Positions 1 through 10,890 of a stretch of 64,000 nucleotides of DNA are shown piece after piece. This DNA comes from Bacillota bacterium (GTDB lineage: Bacteria > Bacillota > Clostridia > Christensenellales > QAND01): assembly GCA_003150225.1 (NCBI GenBank), contig QAND01000017.1:9479-73478 (forward strand). The letters are read 5' to 3'. The position numbers and the translations under genes are program-made. Each line of letters starts with the position of its first letter. Positions within the stretch are counted from its first letter, which is position 1. Under the pieces are notes generated by a model that searched no databases, was not told the DNA's origin, and worked only from the letters and a program-made list of their open reading frames with translations.

Positions 1-1
1 G

Positions 2-322
2 TCGGGGGGGCAGAAGCAACGCCTGGCCATCGCCCGGGCGGTCTGCCGAAAGCCGGAAATCTATATCTTTGACGATAGCTTTTCCGCTCTGGATTATAAG
101 ACCGACCGGATCCTGCGCTCGGTTTTAAAGCAGGAAACCGCCGGAGTTACCAGCATGATCGTGGCCCAGCGTATCGGAACGATTATGGATGCCGATCAGA
201 TTATCGTGCTGGATGAAGGCAGGGTAGTGGGAAAGGGAACCCATCGGGAGCTGCTGGATACCTGCGATGTCTATCGGGAGATTGCCATGTCCCAGCTAAG
301 CGAGGAGGAACTTGTATCATGA
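2..322 (+). CDS. ABC exporter ATP-binding subunit, 3' part only
   Basis: C-terminal 106 residues of a nucleotide-binding domain; the gene begins before the window. It opens on the signature SGGQKQR, then the Walker B segment IYIFDDSFSALD and the switch region MIVAQR. Two catalytic positions are non-canonical: Asp follows the Walker B Asp where Glu is usual, and Gln replaces the H-loop His. This pattern is known from the degenerate-site half of heterodimeric type IV exporters such as TM287/288 and BmrCD. The stop overlaps the start of the next gene (ATGA), so the two are translationally coupled and very probably form one heterodimer. The transported substrate cannot be told. Confidence 0.9.
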   Translation, partial: SGGQKQRLAIARAVCRKPEIYIFDDSFSALDYKTDRILRSVLKQETAGVTSMIVAQRIGTIMDADQIIVLDEGRVVGKGTHRELLDTCDVYREIAMSQLSEEELVS

Positions 323-2175
323 GCGAGCGGAATGAAAGACGGCATGGAAGGGGACCCATGGGCGGAGGGCCGCCCCATATGCGGGGACCTGGAGAAAAGC
401 CGAAGAATTTTAAGAAAACAATGGGGAAATTGATCCGCCACTGCAGAAAATACCTTCCAGCCATGCTGATCGCACTGGTGGCGGCCGCTGCGGGCACGGT
501 GCTGCAGATCATTGGTCCCGACTGGATTAAGAGCCTGACCAATGAGATCAGCAAGGGATTACCGGCTTTGGTGAACGGCGTACCGGTGGCAAACAGCATC
601 GATATGACCGCCGTGGCCAATATCTGCTGGACGCTAGTGTTCTTCTATGCTGGCGCTATGTTGCTAAACTTTATCCAGAGTTTTATCATGGCGACGGTGA
701 CCCAGAAGGTAAGCCGTGGCCTACGCACCGACATCTCCAAGAAGATCAACAGATTGCCCCTTCGGTACTTTGATCAAACCAGCTACGGTGACGTGCTGAG
801 CCGTGTGACCAACGACGTGGACACCATCGGCCAGACCATGAACCAGAGCGTCAGTACCCTAGTGACCTCCATTACCATGTTCTTTGGCGCCCTCTTTATG
901 ATGTTCTACAATAGCTGGATTCTGGCGCTGACGGCAGTGGGAGCCAGCCTGATTGGATTCGTGCTGATGATGATCATCATGCGGAGGTCTCAGAAGTACT
1001 TTGTGGCACAGCAAAACGAGTTGGGGAACATCAACGGCCATATAGAGGAAATCTACTCCGGGCACAGCGTGGTTAAGGTATACAACGGCAGCAGAGAGGC
1101 CCGGAAGACCTTTGAGGAGATCAACAGCAAACTCTATAACAGCGCTTGGAAGTCCCAGTTCCTATCCGGCCTTATGATGCCTCTGATGAACTTCGTAGGC
1201 AATTTGGGATATGTGGCGGTATGTGTGGTGGGTGCGACCTTGGCTATGAACGGAGCCATCTCCTTTGGCGTGATCGTAGCGTTTATGATCTATATCCGCC
1301 TGTTCACCCAGCCTTTGAGCCAGATCGCCCAAGCCTTCAACAACCTTCAGCGGACGGCCGCCGCCGGCGAGCGGGTATTTGCCTTCTTAGGAGAGGAGGA
1401 ACTATCGGACGAGAGCGGCAAGGCCCAGCGGCTAACGGACGTAAAGGGCGCCGTGGAATTCCGCCACGTGAAGTTTGGATACACCCCTTATAAGACCGTA
1501 ATCCACGACTTCTCCGCCAAGGTGGAGCCCGGCCAGAAGATCGCCATCGTGGGGCCCACCGGAGCTGGAAAGACCACCATTGTCAACCTGTTGATGCGGT
1601 TTTATGAACTGGACGACGGCGAGATTCTCCTGGATGGGGTTCCCACCAACCGAGTCCCCAGGGAGAACGTGCATGAGCAGTTCGGCATGGTGCTTCAGGA
1701 TACCTGGTTGTTTGAAGGAACCATCCGGGAGAACATCGTCTACTGCAAACCCGGTGTAACCGATCAAGAGGTGGAGGATGCCTGCAAGACGGTTGGATTG
1801 CATCATTTCATCATGACCCTGCCCGACGGCTATGACACCGTTCTAAACGACAAGGCCAGCCTGTCCGAGGGACAGAAACAGCTCATTACCATTGCGCGTG
1901 CCATGATCCAGAACGCCCCCCTTCTGATCCTGGATGAAGCCACCAGCTCGGTAGATACCCGGACGGAGCGGATCGTTCAGGCGGCCATGGATCAGTTGAC
2001 GGTTGGACGCACCTCCTTTGTTATCGCGCACCGGCTGTCCACCATTAAAAACGCCGATTTGATCCTGGTCATGCGGGATGGCGATATCATCGAGAGCGGC
2101 AGCCATGAGGAACTGCTGCAAAAGGGCGGCTTCTATGCCGAACTCTATAACAGTCAATTTGAGGACGCGGCATAA
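319..2175 (+). CDS. ABC exporter, fused permease/ATPase subunit
   Basis: 618 residues in the normal order: an unusually glycine- and proline-rich N-terminus (about 35 residues), a six-helix membrane domain (about 45-340), then a nucleotide-binding domain with Walker A GPTGAGKT, Q-loop MVLQDTW, signature LSEGQ, Walker B LLILDEATSSVD and H-loop IAHRLS. The signature has Glu where Gly is usual, while the catalytic Glu and His are intact. This is the complement of the upstream subunit, so together they should make one consensus and one degenerate ATP site. A multidrug or lipid/peptide exporter in the cytoplasmic membrane is likely; the substrate is unknown. A terminator follows. Confidence 0.92.
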   Translation: MSERNERRHGRGPMGGGPPHMRGPGEKPKNFKKTMGKLIRHCRKYLPAMLIALVAAAAGTVLQIIGPDWIKSLTNEISKGLPALVNGVPVANSIDMTAVANICWTLVFFYAGAMLLNFIQSFIMATVTQKVSRGLRTDISKKINRLPLRYFDQTSYGDVLSRVTNDVDTIGQTMNQSVSTLVTSITMFFGALFMMFYNSWILALTAVGASLIGFVLMMIIMRRSQKYFVAQQNELGNINGHIEEIYSGHSVVKVYNGSREARKTFEEINSKLYNSAWKSQFLSGLMMPLMNFVGNLGYVAVCVVGATLAMNGAISFGVIVAFMIYIRLFTQPLSQIAQAFNNLQRTAAAGERVFAFLGEEELSDESGKAQRLTDVKGAVEFRHVKFGYTPYKTVIHDFSAKVEPGQKIAIVGPTGAGKTTIVNLLMRFYELDDGEILLDGVPTNRVPRENVHEQFGMVLQDTWLFEGTIRENIVYCKPGVTDQEVEDACKTVGLHHFIMTLPDGYDTVLNDKASLSEGQKQLITIARAMIQNAPLLILDEATSSVDTRTERIVQAAMDQLTVGRTSFVIAHRLSTIKNADLILVMRDGDIIESGSHEELLQKGGFYAELYNSQFEDAA

Positions 2176-2192
2176 CGGCCGTTCAGCAAACG

Positions 2193-2225
2193 AAAAGCCA
2201 CGGGTTATAGGGCCGTGGCTTTTTC
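2193..2225 (+). terminator. Rho-independent terminator after ABC exporter
   Basis: GCCACGG and CCGTGGC form a stem flanked by A-tract and T-tract (AAAA ... TTTTT), 18 bases after the exporter stop. Confidence 0.85.
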
Positions 2226-2297
2226 CATTTTCCCCGCTGTACATATTTCTTCACCTGGGATAGACACTAGCAAAAACGAGATTCCAAGGAGTGTAAT

Positions 2298-3494
2298 ATG
2301 GAGAAAAAGCAATCCCTGTACCGCTACGCGGTGCTGGCGGGCAGTTTCTTTCTTATGGCGGTGCCCTTCAGCATTGTAAACACCATCCACAGCCTGTTTA
2401 TCGTTCCGGTCACCGAGGCCATGGGCATTTCCACGGGGACGTTTTCCCTGCTGTTTACCATCGGCTCTTTGACGGTAGCGGCAACCTCTCCCTTCATCGG
2501 GAAACTGCTGGACCGAGTCAATGTGAAGCTGATCATGGGAGCGGGCGCCCTTTTTACCGGTCTGGGCTTTCTGGGCTACGGATACGCCGTGGCCTTATGG
2601 CAGATCTATCTTCTTTCGGCGGTCATCGCCCTGGGGCTGACGGCGCTTACCACCATTCCAATTTCCACCCTGTTGACGGACTGGTTTCCCGAAAAGCGGG
2701 GAACCGCCATGGGATTCGCTTTTTCGGGAGCGGGGACCGGCACCTTCCTTTGGATGCAGGTGGTAAGCCGGATGTTGAGCGGCAGAGGGTACCGGTACAG
2801 CTATATCACCCTGGGAATCATTATTCTGGCGGTTTCCCTTCCCATTGCCATCCTACTGATGAAACGACGCAGGGGGAATCTGACCAATTCCAAGCTTATG
2901 CCGGATCGAAAAGGCGTCCGAAGCATATTTCAGGACCAAACCTTTTTTCGGTTTTCGCTGGGCCTGTTACTGCTGGGGCTGACCATAGCGGGTACCCAGA
3001 TCCATATCCAGCCCTATCTGTCGGCCAGCGGCTATCCCCTGTCATATAACGCCAACGTAGGTTCCGCTCTGGCCGCCTTTGCGCTGATGGGCAGCCTTGT
3101 GGGAGGATTTCTGTTCGACAAGCTGAAGAGCGCCAAGTCGGTGCTCATATTGGGAGGGCTCGCCATAATCAGCTATGTCCTGCTGATGGTATTCCATATC
3201 CCGTATGTACCCTTTCTTTTTGCCGGAGTTTACGGTCTCTGTCTGTGCATGCCCTCCCTGCTGCCCTCCTATGGGGTAGGAGAGCTGTATGGCCAGGAGG
3301 CATACGCCCAGCGGCTGGGGATGGTCAACCTGGTCTTCACCCTGGGTGGGGCGGGGGGGCCTTTGCTATCGGGGGTTTTAGCGGACAATCTGGGTTACTC
3401 CGCGGTATGGATTGTGTATCTGATCCTGGCCGCCGCGTATCTTTTCCTCTTCCAAAGGGCCTTTGAAGGAAATGCAGGAAAAACTGCAAGTTGA
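2298..3494 (+). CDS. MFS permease
   Basis: 398 residues with about twelve hydrophobic helices in two six-helix halves. The loop after helix 2 has the GKLLDRVN form of the MFS motif A (G-x-x-x-D-R) and the second half has GGFLFDKLKSAK. Helix 4-5 has PEKRGTAMGFAFSG, typical of the oxalate:formate/monocarboxylate-like branch. The start is fixed by AAGGAG at 2286-2291. It stands alone between terminators, so the substrate cannot be inferred from context. Confidence 0.85.
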   Translation: MEKKQSLYRYAVLAGSFFLMAVPFSIVNTIHSLFIVPVTEAMGISTGTFSLLFTIGSLTVAATSPFIGKLLDRVNVKLIMGAGALFTGLGFLGYGYAVALWQIYLLSAVIALGLTALTTIPISTLLTDWFPEKRGTAMGFAFSGAGTGTFLWMQVVSRMLSGRGYRYSYITLGIIILAVSLPIAILLMKRRRGNLTNSKLMPDRKGVRSIFQDQTFFRFSLGLLLLGLTIAGTQIHIQPYLSASGYPLSYNANVGSALAAFALMGSLVGGFLFDKLKSAKSVLILGGLAIISYVLLMVFHIPYVPFLFAGVYGLCLCMPSLLPSYGVGELYGQEAYAQRLGMVNLVFTLGGAGGPLLSGVLADNLGYSAVWIVYLILAAAYLFLFQRAFEGNAGKTAS

Positions 3495-3518
3495 TTGCAG
3501 GATCGGGCAAAAAACCGG

Positions 3519-3551
3519 AAAAATCCCTGGGACAAGGGGATGATTTTTTTG
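3519..3551. terminator. Imperfect terminator hairpin between MFS gene and atp operon
   Basis: AAAAATC/CCC faces GGGGTGATTTTTTT with a small bulge, giving an imperfect stem followed by seven T. It probably ends the MFS transcript. Confidence 0.5.
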
Positions 3552-3590
3552 TTTCATGTAGGATGAAAAATATATAATTGCAAAAGGCTG

Positions 3591-3619
3591 TTGCATTTTA
3601 TGTGGAAGAGGACTAGAAT
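3591..3619 (+). promoter_or_regulatory. Sigma-A type promoter of the ATP synthase operon
   Basis: TTGCAT (3591-3596), 17-base spacer, TAGAAT (3614-3619), 43 bases before the first gene of the operon. Confidence 0.7.
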
Positions 3620-3662
3620 ACATATTTAGACCGGGACGCAGTCCAGAAAAGGAGGGAGCAAT

Positions 3663-3953
3663 ATGCTGGGATTTGCCATGGGTTTGGTTTGCGGCGTGAT
3701 AGAATTCCTCCTTCTCCGGCGGTTTGTAGCCGGGATCTCCCAAGGCACGATGCCTCTGTCCTTGATTGCGTACAAATTATTGGTCCTCGCGGTGACGCTG
3801 ACGGCCTGTGTGCTGCTGGCTCGGGATCAGTTGATCTGGGCGGCCTGCGGAATCGCGGTGCCTTTGATCATCGGCTCCATCGGTCAGATGGTGGTGTCCA
3901 TTGCGAGCAAGAAAAAAGAGGACCTGGAAAGGGATGTAGAACATGACGGGTAG
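3663..3953 (+). CDS. atpI: ATP synthase protein I-like membrane protein
   Basis: 96 residues, about four hydrophobic segments and a charged C-terminus (KKKEDLERDVEH). Position as first gene of the atp operon, size and topology fit the AtpI family, which helps assembly of the c-ring and is poorly conserved in sequence. The assignment rests mainly on context. A strong AAAGGAGGG lies at 3648-3656. The 3' end overlaps atpB by 11 bases. Confidence 0.7.
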   Translation: MLGFAMGLVCGVIEFLLLRRFVAGISQGTMPLSLIAYKLLVLAVTLTACVLLARDQLIWAACGIAVPLIIGSIGQMVVSIASKKKEDLERDVEHDG

Positions 3954-4845
3954 CGAAACCGTGACCCTGGCCATTGTGCTGGGGTCCCTTGTATTGGCGG
4001 TTCTGTGCTTTTTCTGGCGGCGGAAGCTGGTACAAAAGCTGAATGCCCAAGAGGAACCCGATAAGAAGACCAAGCGGAAGAAGCTGTGGGCCACCATTCT
4101 GATGGTAGCCATGGGTTGGCTGTTTGCCACCCAGCTCTTGACTTTCCTGTTTGGTCCTGCTGAGGGCGAAGGACTCCATGTGGAGATCGCCGCCAGCCGG
4201 GTGGAATTGTTGGGTTTTAGCGTCAGCTCTACGGTAATCACCACTTGGATTGCTATGGGCGGTATTCTGTTGGGGGCGCTGGCCATTCGGCTATTCCTGA
4301 TTCCACGGATGAAGGATCAGCCTCGAGGACTCCAAAATGTGCTGGAGATCGCCGTGGAAAGCGTGTCCAAATATACCGATGAAAAGAGCGGTCATCTGGG
4401 GGAAAACCTGGCTGCCTATATCTTCTCGGTAGCGACGCTGATGATCGGTTGTGCCGTCATCGAGCTCTTTGGCGTGCGGGCACCCACGGCGGATATCACC
4501 ATGACCTTCGCCATGGCCCTGATTACCTTTATTCTCATCAACTATTACGGCATCAAGAAGAAGGGGGTAGGCGGCCGGATCAAGAGCTTGGCGGATCCCA
4601 CGCCGGTGGTATTGCCCCTGCGGATGATTTCGGACATCGCGGTGCCGGTTTCTCTGGCTTGCCGGCTGTTTGGCAACATGCTGGGCGGCATGATCGTCAT
4701 GGATCTGCTGTACAGCGCCATGGGCAATTTGGCGGTGGGCGTTCCCAGCCTGGTTGGGCTGTATTTTAACGCCTTCCACCCTCTGATTCAGGCCTATATC
4801 TTTGTTACCCTCACCCTCACATTTATCAATGAGGCTGTGGAATAA
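3943..4845 (+). CDS. atpB: F-type ATP synthase subunit a
   Basis: 300 residues, integral membrane stator subunit that forms the two ion half-channels against the c-ring. The essential arginine lies in the diagnostic segment ACRLFGNMLGG (about residues 239-249), and the C-terminal helix has the usual AFHPLIQAYIFVTLTLTFI. The N-terminus carries an additional charged stretch (KLNAQEEPDKKTKRKK) after a first helix, longer than in E. coli. It overlaps atpI by 11 bases and is followed by atpE after 33 bases. Confidence 0.95.
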   Translation: MTGSETVTLAIVLGSLVLAVLCFFWRRKLVQKLNAQEEPDKKTKRKKLWATILMVAMGWLFATQLLTFLFGPAEGEGLHVEIAASRVELLGFSVSSTVITTWIAMGGILLGALAIRLFLIPRMKDQPRGLQNVLEIAVESVSKYTDEKSGHLGENLAAYIFSVATLMIGCAVIELFGVRAPTADITMTFAMALITFILINYYGIKKKGVGGRIKSLADPTPVVLPLRMISDIAVPVSLACRLFGNMLGGMIVMDLLYSAMGNLAVGVPSLVGLYFNAFHPLIQAYIFVTLTLTFINEAVE

Positions 4846-4878
4846 AACCATTGAAATTTATTTTAGGAGGCATTTGAT

Positions 4879-5109
4879 ATGAATATTGGACTTGTTGCCA
4901 TCGGAGCCGCTCTCTGTCTGCTTTCCTGCGCCGCCGCCGGTCTTTCCATGGGTCTGGCTACCGGTAAAGCGGTGGATGCCGTTGCTCGCCAGCCGGAAGC
5001 GTCCGGCAAGATCAACTCCATCCTTCTGCTGGGCTTGGCGTTGACGGAATCCACCGCCATCTACGGCTTTGTAAGCGCGTTGATCATGATGTTTACCCTG
5101 GGCGCATAA
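4879..5109 (+). CDS. atpE: F-type ATP synthase subunit c
   Basis: 76 residues, a two-helix hairpin with the polar loop ARQPEA (residues 36-41). The ion-carrying glutamate is Glu57 in TESTAIY. Compared with the sodium-binding Ilyobacter c subunit (Gln32, Glu65, Ser66, Thr67, Tyr70), Glu57, Ser58, Thr59 and Tyr62 are present at the same spacing, but the Gln32 position is Met24. The ring therefore has a partial sodium signature and its coupling ion is uncertain. AGGAGG (4864-4869) is the ribosome binding site. Confidence 0.95.
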   Translation: MNIGLVAIGAALCLLSCAAAGLSMGLATGKAVDAVARQPEASGKINSILLLGLALTESTAIYGFVSALIMMFTLGA

Positions 5110-5127
5110 CCCGAAGGAGTTGTTATA

Positions 5128-5604
5128 ATGGATATTAACCCTGTGGATATTCTCATCCATATCATCAATATCCTGGTGCTGTTTGTGCTGCTTCGGCTTT
5201 TGATCTATAAGCCGGTGAAGAAGTTCATGGACGAGAGAAGCCAGCGGATCCAGAAGGAGATGGACCACGCCAGCGAGATCTCCGCCCAGGCCGAGGAGCT
5301 TCACGCCCAGTACCAGGCGGATCTTGCTGACGCCGATGCCACCGCGCAGCAGGTGGTGCGGGAGGCCGCTCAGAAGGCCAACGAAACGGCCCAGGAAATC
5401 CTTCGCGACGCGAAAGCCCAGGCTGGGCAGATGGTGGAGGACGCCCGGGTAAAGGCCGAGGCCGAGCGCGCCCGTGCCCTTTCGGATATGGAGGACCAGA
5501 TCGCCGACCTGGCGGTGGATATGGCCGGCCACATTCTGCAGCGTGAGGTCAAGCTGGAGGACAACAAGGCCGTTGTCAAGGATTTCTTCCAGAAGGTAGG
5601 GTGA
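5128..5604 (+). CDS. atpF: F-type ATP synthase subunit b
   Basis: 158 residues, normal length for a single b subunit. One N-terminal membrane helix (about 8-28) is followed by a long alanine- and charge-rich helical stalk (about 35-145). It acts as the peripheral stalk linking subunit a to the F1 head through delta. There is no fused delta domain, which matters because the next gene is a shortened delta. AAGGAG lies at 5114-5119. Confidence 0.93.
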   Translation: MDINPVDILIHIINILVLFVLLRLLIYKPVKKFMDERSQRIQKEMDHASEISAQAEELHAQYQADLADADATAQQVVREAAQKANETAQEILRDAKAQAGQMVEDARVKAEAERARALSDMEDQIADLAVDMAGHILQREVKLEDNKAVVKDFFQKVG

Positions 5605-5608
5605 TGGT

Positions 5609-5827
5609 ATGCTGACTGGAACCCTGAGAATCGCGCCGCCCTATGATGAGGCGGAGCTCCAGTCCATCCAGGAGGGGTTTGAAACGCTCCTGGGGACGGC
5701 CATCCAATTCCGGGTGGTGGAGGATCCATCCTTGATCGGCGGGTTCTCCGCGTTTATCGACGGCAAGGTGTACGATGGCAGCCTGTCCGCCCAGCTGGGC
5801 GGCATGCGCCGGCATCTGGCCCACTGA
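5609..5827 (+). CDS. atpH: F-type ATP synthase subunit delta, C-terminal domain only
   Basis: 72 residues against about 175-180 in the family. The whole protein matches only the C-terminal domain of delta: the helix YDEAELQSIQEGFETLLG, then the conserved DPSLIGGFSAFIDGKVYDGS and a closing RRHL. The N-terminal six-helix bundle, which in other species docks onto the alpha subunits, is missing, and no missing piece is visible in the neighbouring genes. It starts 4 bases after atpF and ends 13 bases before atpA, so the operon is otherwise intact. Either a reduced functional delta or a deletion is possible. Confidence 0.85.
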   Translation: MLTGTLRIAPPYDEAELQSIQEGFETLLGTAIQFRVVEDPSLIGGFSAFIDGKVYDGSLSAQLGGMRRHLAH

Positions 5828-5840
5828 GGACGGTGAAACT

Positions 5841-7356
5841 ATGCTGGATTTTAATCCCGGTTCCATCGGCTCCTTTTTGAAGGAGCGGATCGACCGGTTT
5901 GAGGTTGCGCCCCAGATTTACGAATATGGCACGGTAAACCGCAGCGCGGACGGCGTCGTCCACGTGGACGGCCTAAGCCATAGCCGTTACGGGGAGCTGC
6001 TTGAGTTTGAGAACAACGCCTATGGTCTGGCTTTGGATCTGGATCTAAACGGCGTGGCGGCGGTATTGCTGTCGGGGAGCACCGGGGTTACGGCAGGCTC
6101 CACGGTAAAGGGTACCGGCCATGTGGTGGATATCTGCGTGGGCCCGGAACTACTGGGCCGGGTGGTGGATCCCATCGGCCGTCCCCTGGACGGTAAACCG
6201 CTGGACGTGAAGAAATTCCGCCCGGTGGAAAACCATGCTCCGGCCATCATGGACCGGGCTCCCGTGAACCAGCCCTTGGCCACTGGCGTGCTGTCCATCG
6301 ATAGCATGATTCCCATCGGCCGGGGCCAGCGGGAATTGATCATCGGGGATCGGCAGACGGGGAAGACTGCCATCGCTCTGTCCGCCATGCTGAACCAGAA
6401 GGATACCGGTGTAATCTGCGTTTACTGCGCCATCGGCCAGAAGGCGTCCACCGTAGCACAGCTGGTGGAGACCCTGACGGAAAACAACGCTATGGAGCAT
6501 TCGGTGGTGGTGGCTTCCACCGCCAGCGATTGTGCCGCCATGCAGTATATCGCCCCCTATGCCGCCTGTTCCATTGCCGAGGAGTTCATGTATGCTGGCA
6601 AGGACGTTTTGGTGGTGTACGATGATCTCAGCAAGCATGCGGTGGCCTATCGAGCCATGTCTTTGCTGCTTCGGCGGCCGCCGGGACGGGAAGCCTATCC
6701 TGGCGACGTGTTCTACCTCCACAGCCGTTTGCTGGAGCGGGCCGCTAAGCTGAGCCCCGAGCTGGGAGGAGGCTCTATGACGGCGCTGCCCATTGTGGAG
6801 ACCATGGCAGGGGACATCTCCGCCTATATTCCCACCAACGTGATCTCCATCACCGACGGTCAGATCTATCTGGAGTCCGAGTTGTTCCATGCCGGCGTAC
6901 GTCCTGCGGTCAACGTGGGCCTGTCGGTATCCCGCGTGGGTCGGAGCGCCCAGCACGACGCCATGAAAAAGGTATCGGGCAGCCTTCGTTTGGAGCTGGC
7001 CCAGTACCGGGAGATGGCGGTATTTGCCCAATTTGGGTCGGATATCGATGCCTCTACCGCGGCTCAGCTTCGCCGGGGCGAGCGGCTTACTGAGCTGCTC
7101 AAACAGACCCAGAGCAATATCATGCCTCTATCCCGTGAGGTGGCTACCCTGATCGCTTTTCTGGACGACGCGTTCCTCAATATTCCGGTGGGGAGGATTC
7201 GGGAGTGCAGAAACCGGATGCTGGAATACCTTTCGGCAAATGCCGGGGCCACCATGGCCAGTATCGATAACACCGGCAAGCTGATGGATGGAGACCGGGA
7301 GGAGCTTTCGGCCTGTATTCAGCGCTTTGTGCGTCAGGAATGCGGTGAATTGACAA

Positions 7357-7364
<8 letters not shown>
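5841..7364 (+). CDS. atpA: F-type ATP synthase subunit alpha
   Basis: 507 residues from the ATG at 5841. The open frame extends to 5775 but that part overlaps atpH and is not alpha-like. It carries the non-catalytic nucleotide site with Walker A GDRQTGKT (about 169-176), LVVYDDLSKHA, the PPGREAYPGDVFYLHSRLLERA segment in two conserved halves, and the arginine-finger region VGLSVSRVG. The N-terminal helix that contacts delta in other enzymes (GSIGSFLKERIDRF) is kept even though delta lacks its partner domain. It overlaps atpG by 8 bases. Confidence 0.96.
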
Positions 7365-9616
<2,252 letters not shown>

Positions 9617-9619
9617 CCC

Positions 9620-10036
9620 ATGGCCAAAACCTTTCAACTGGATGTGCTGACCCCTGAGCGGCTGTTCTATTCCGGTCCCGCGGAGGCCATCACCATCCAG
9701 GGGCTCAACGGAGAACTGACGGTTCTGGCGGATCATATCCATATGGTGGCTCCCCTTCAGGTAGGCTCAATCCGCATCAAGAAGGATGGAGCATGGCGGG
9801 AGGCCTTCAACTCCGAGGGGTTCCTGGAGGTTATGAAGCAGGGCGTTGTGGTATATGTCCAGGCCTGCGAGTGGCCGGAGGATATCGATGTGGTCCGGGC
9901 AGAAGCCGCCCTTCGCCGGGCAGAGGAACGCCTTCGCCAGAGGCGGAGCATCAACGAATATAAGGGAAGCAGGATCGCCGTGGCTCGCGCCATGGCGCGT
10001 CTGCGGGTGACTCACCAAAAACTCAACTTGGATTGA
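9620..10036 (+). CDS. atpC: F-type ATP synthase subunit epsilon
   Basis: 138 residues. The N-terminal beta-sandwich has LDVLTPERLFYSG and GELTVLADHIHMVAPL, and the C-terminal alpha-helical hairpin (about 85-135) is rich in Arg and Ala. It couples gamma to the c-ring and can inhibit hydrolysis. Last gene of the operon; a terminator overlaps the stop. Confidence 0.93.
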   Translation: MAKTFQLDVLTPERLFYSGPAEAITIQGLNGELTVLADHIHMVAPLQVGSIRIKKDGAWREAFNSEGFLEVMKQGVVVYVQACEWPEDIDVVRAEAALRRAEERLRQRRSINEYKGSRIAVARAMARLRVTHQKLNLD

Positions 10037-10066
10037 AAAACCGTCCGCGTGAGCGGACGGTTTTTC
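10036..10066 (+). terminator. Terminator of the ATP synthase operon
   Basis: AAAAACCGTCCGC and GCGGACGGTTTTT form a stem with loop GTGA, immediately after atpC. Confidence 0.93.
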
Positions 10067-10163
10067 CCTAGGCGTGACCTTTCCCATTGCCGGGTCATAT
10101 GATGTACCGAGATCGTTCAGCCTGCCTGTTACCGGTGGGGATGAAGAAGGGAAGGGAAGAAAC

Positions 10164-10838
10164 TTGGAAATTTTGGAGAAACACTACCCATTTCAGTGCG
10201 ATGAGCTATCCTTTGGATACATAGATATGGAACCCCATTTGGATGCCGATACCATGTATATCCACCATCAGCAGGTTTATCAGAGGGAATGCGAGACCCT
10301 CAATGCCTTTTTGGACGATTGGGAGAAGCTGCAGAGCTTTACCCTTTTAGACTTGATTCAGAAGGATCTTCAGGTCCCCACGGTTCAGGAGCAATGGATC
10401 AAACATAGTGCGGGAGGCGTCTTCAGCCATTCCGCCTACTTTGCCGGTATGGGGATACCGGGGCAGCGGCTGCCGGATGGTCCGCTGGGCCAGGTGATTC
10501 AGGCTACTTACGGGAGCTTGGAAAACTTCATGAACTTATTTACCCAGGCCTGTCAGAGCGTAAAGGGCGTGGGCTGGGTTTGGTTGGTGGCAGATCCCGA
10601 GGGCGGCGTCCACATGGTGATGACCAAGGATAACCAGGTCCCCCGCCTAGAGCTGGTGAGGCCGCTATTGGTAAATGATCTTTGGGAGCATAGTTATTTT
10701 CTCAAATACGGGGTGGATGTGGTTCAGTATTGCAAAAACTGGTTTCAGCTGGTGGACTGGGCCGGCGCAGAGCGGCGATACCGGGAATATTTGATCCATG
10801 GAACGGAACTGCCCCACCAGGGAAGCTCCCGTGAATAG
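10164..10838 (+). CDS. Fe/Mn superoxide dismutase family protein with altered active-site gate
   Basis: 224 residues from TTG 10164, which follows GGGAAG; the frame is open back to a GTG at 10074. Against human MnSOD all four metal ligands align: the first His of IHHQQ (His26), His of FSHSAYF (His74), and Asp and His of NDLWEHSYFLKY (Asp159, His163). The outer-sphere Gln of KDNQVP (Gln143) is kept. The spacing between His26 and the LN that follows is identical, and in that stretch His30 becomes Val and the gateway Tyr34 becomes Glu. Those residues control substrate entry and proton transfer, so the activity may differ. It may dismutate superoxide or have another metal-dependent role. Confidence 0.8.
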   Translation: MEILEKHYPFQCDELSFGYIDMEPHLDADTMYIHHQQVYQRECETLNAFLDDWEKLQSFTLLDLIQKDLQVPTVQEQWIKHSAGGVFSHSAYFAGMGIPGQRLPDGPLGQVIQATYGSLENFMNLFTQACQSVKGVGWVWLVADPEGGVHMVMTKDNQVPRLELVRPLLVNDLWEHSYFLKYGVDVVQYCKNWFQLVDWAGAERRYREYLIHGTELPHQGSSRE

Positions 10839-10849
10839 AGCGTGGAAAG

Positions 10850-10882
10850 AAAAACGCCCCCGCAACAGTGGGAGCGTTTTTT
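10850..10882. terminator. Bidirectional terminator between convergent genes
   Basis: AAAACGC-CCC and GGG-GCGTTTT around loop GCAACAGT, with A- and T-tracts on either side; serves the SOD homologue and the minus-strand gene that ends at 10891. Confidence 0.85.
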
Positions 10883-10890
10883 ATGTTGCT

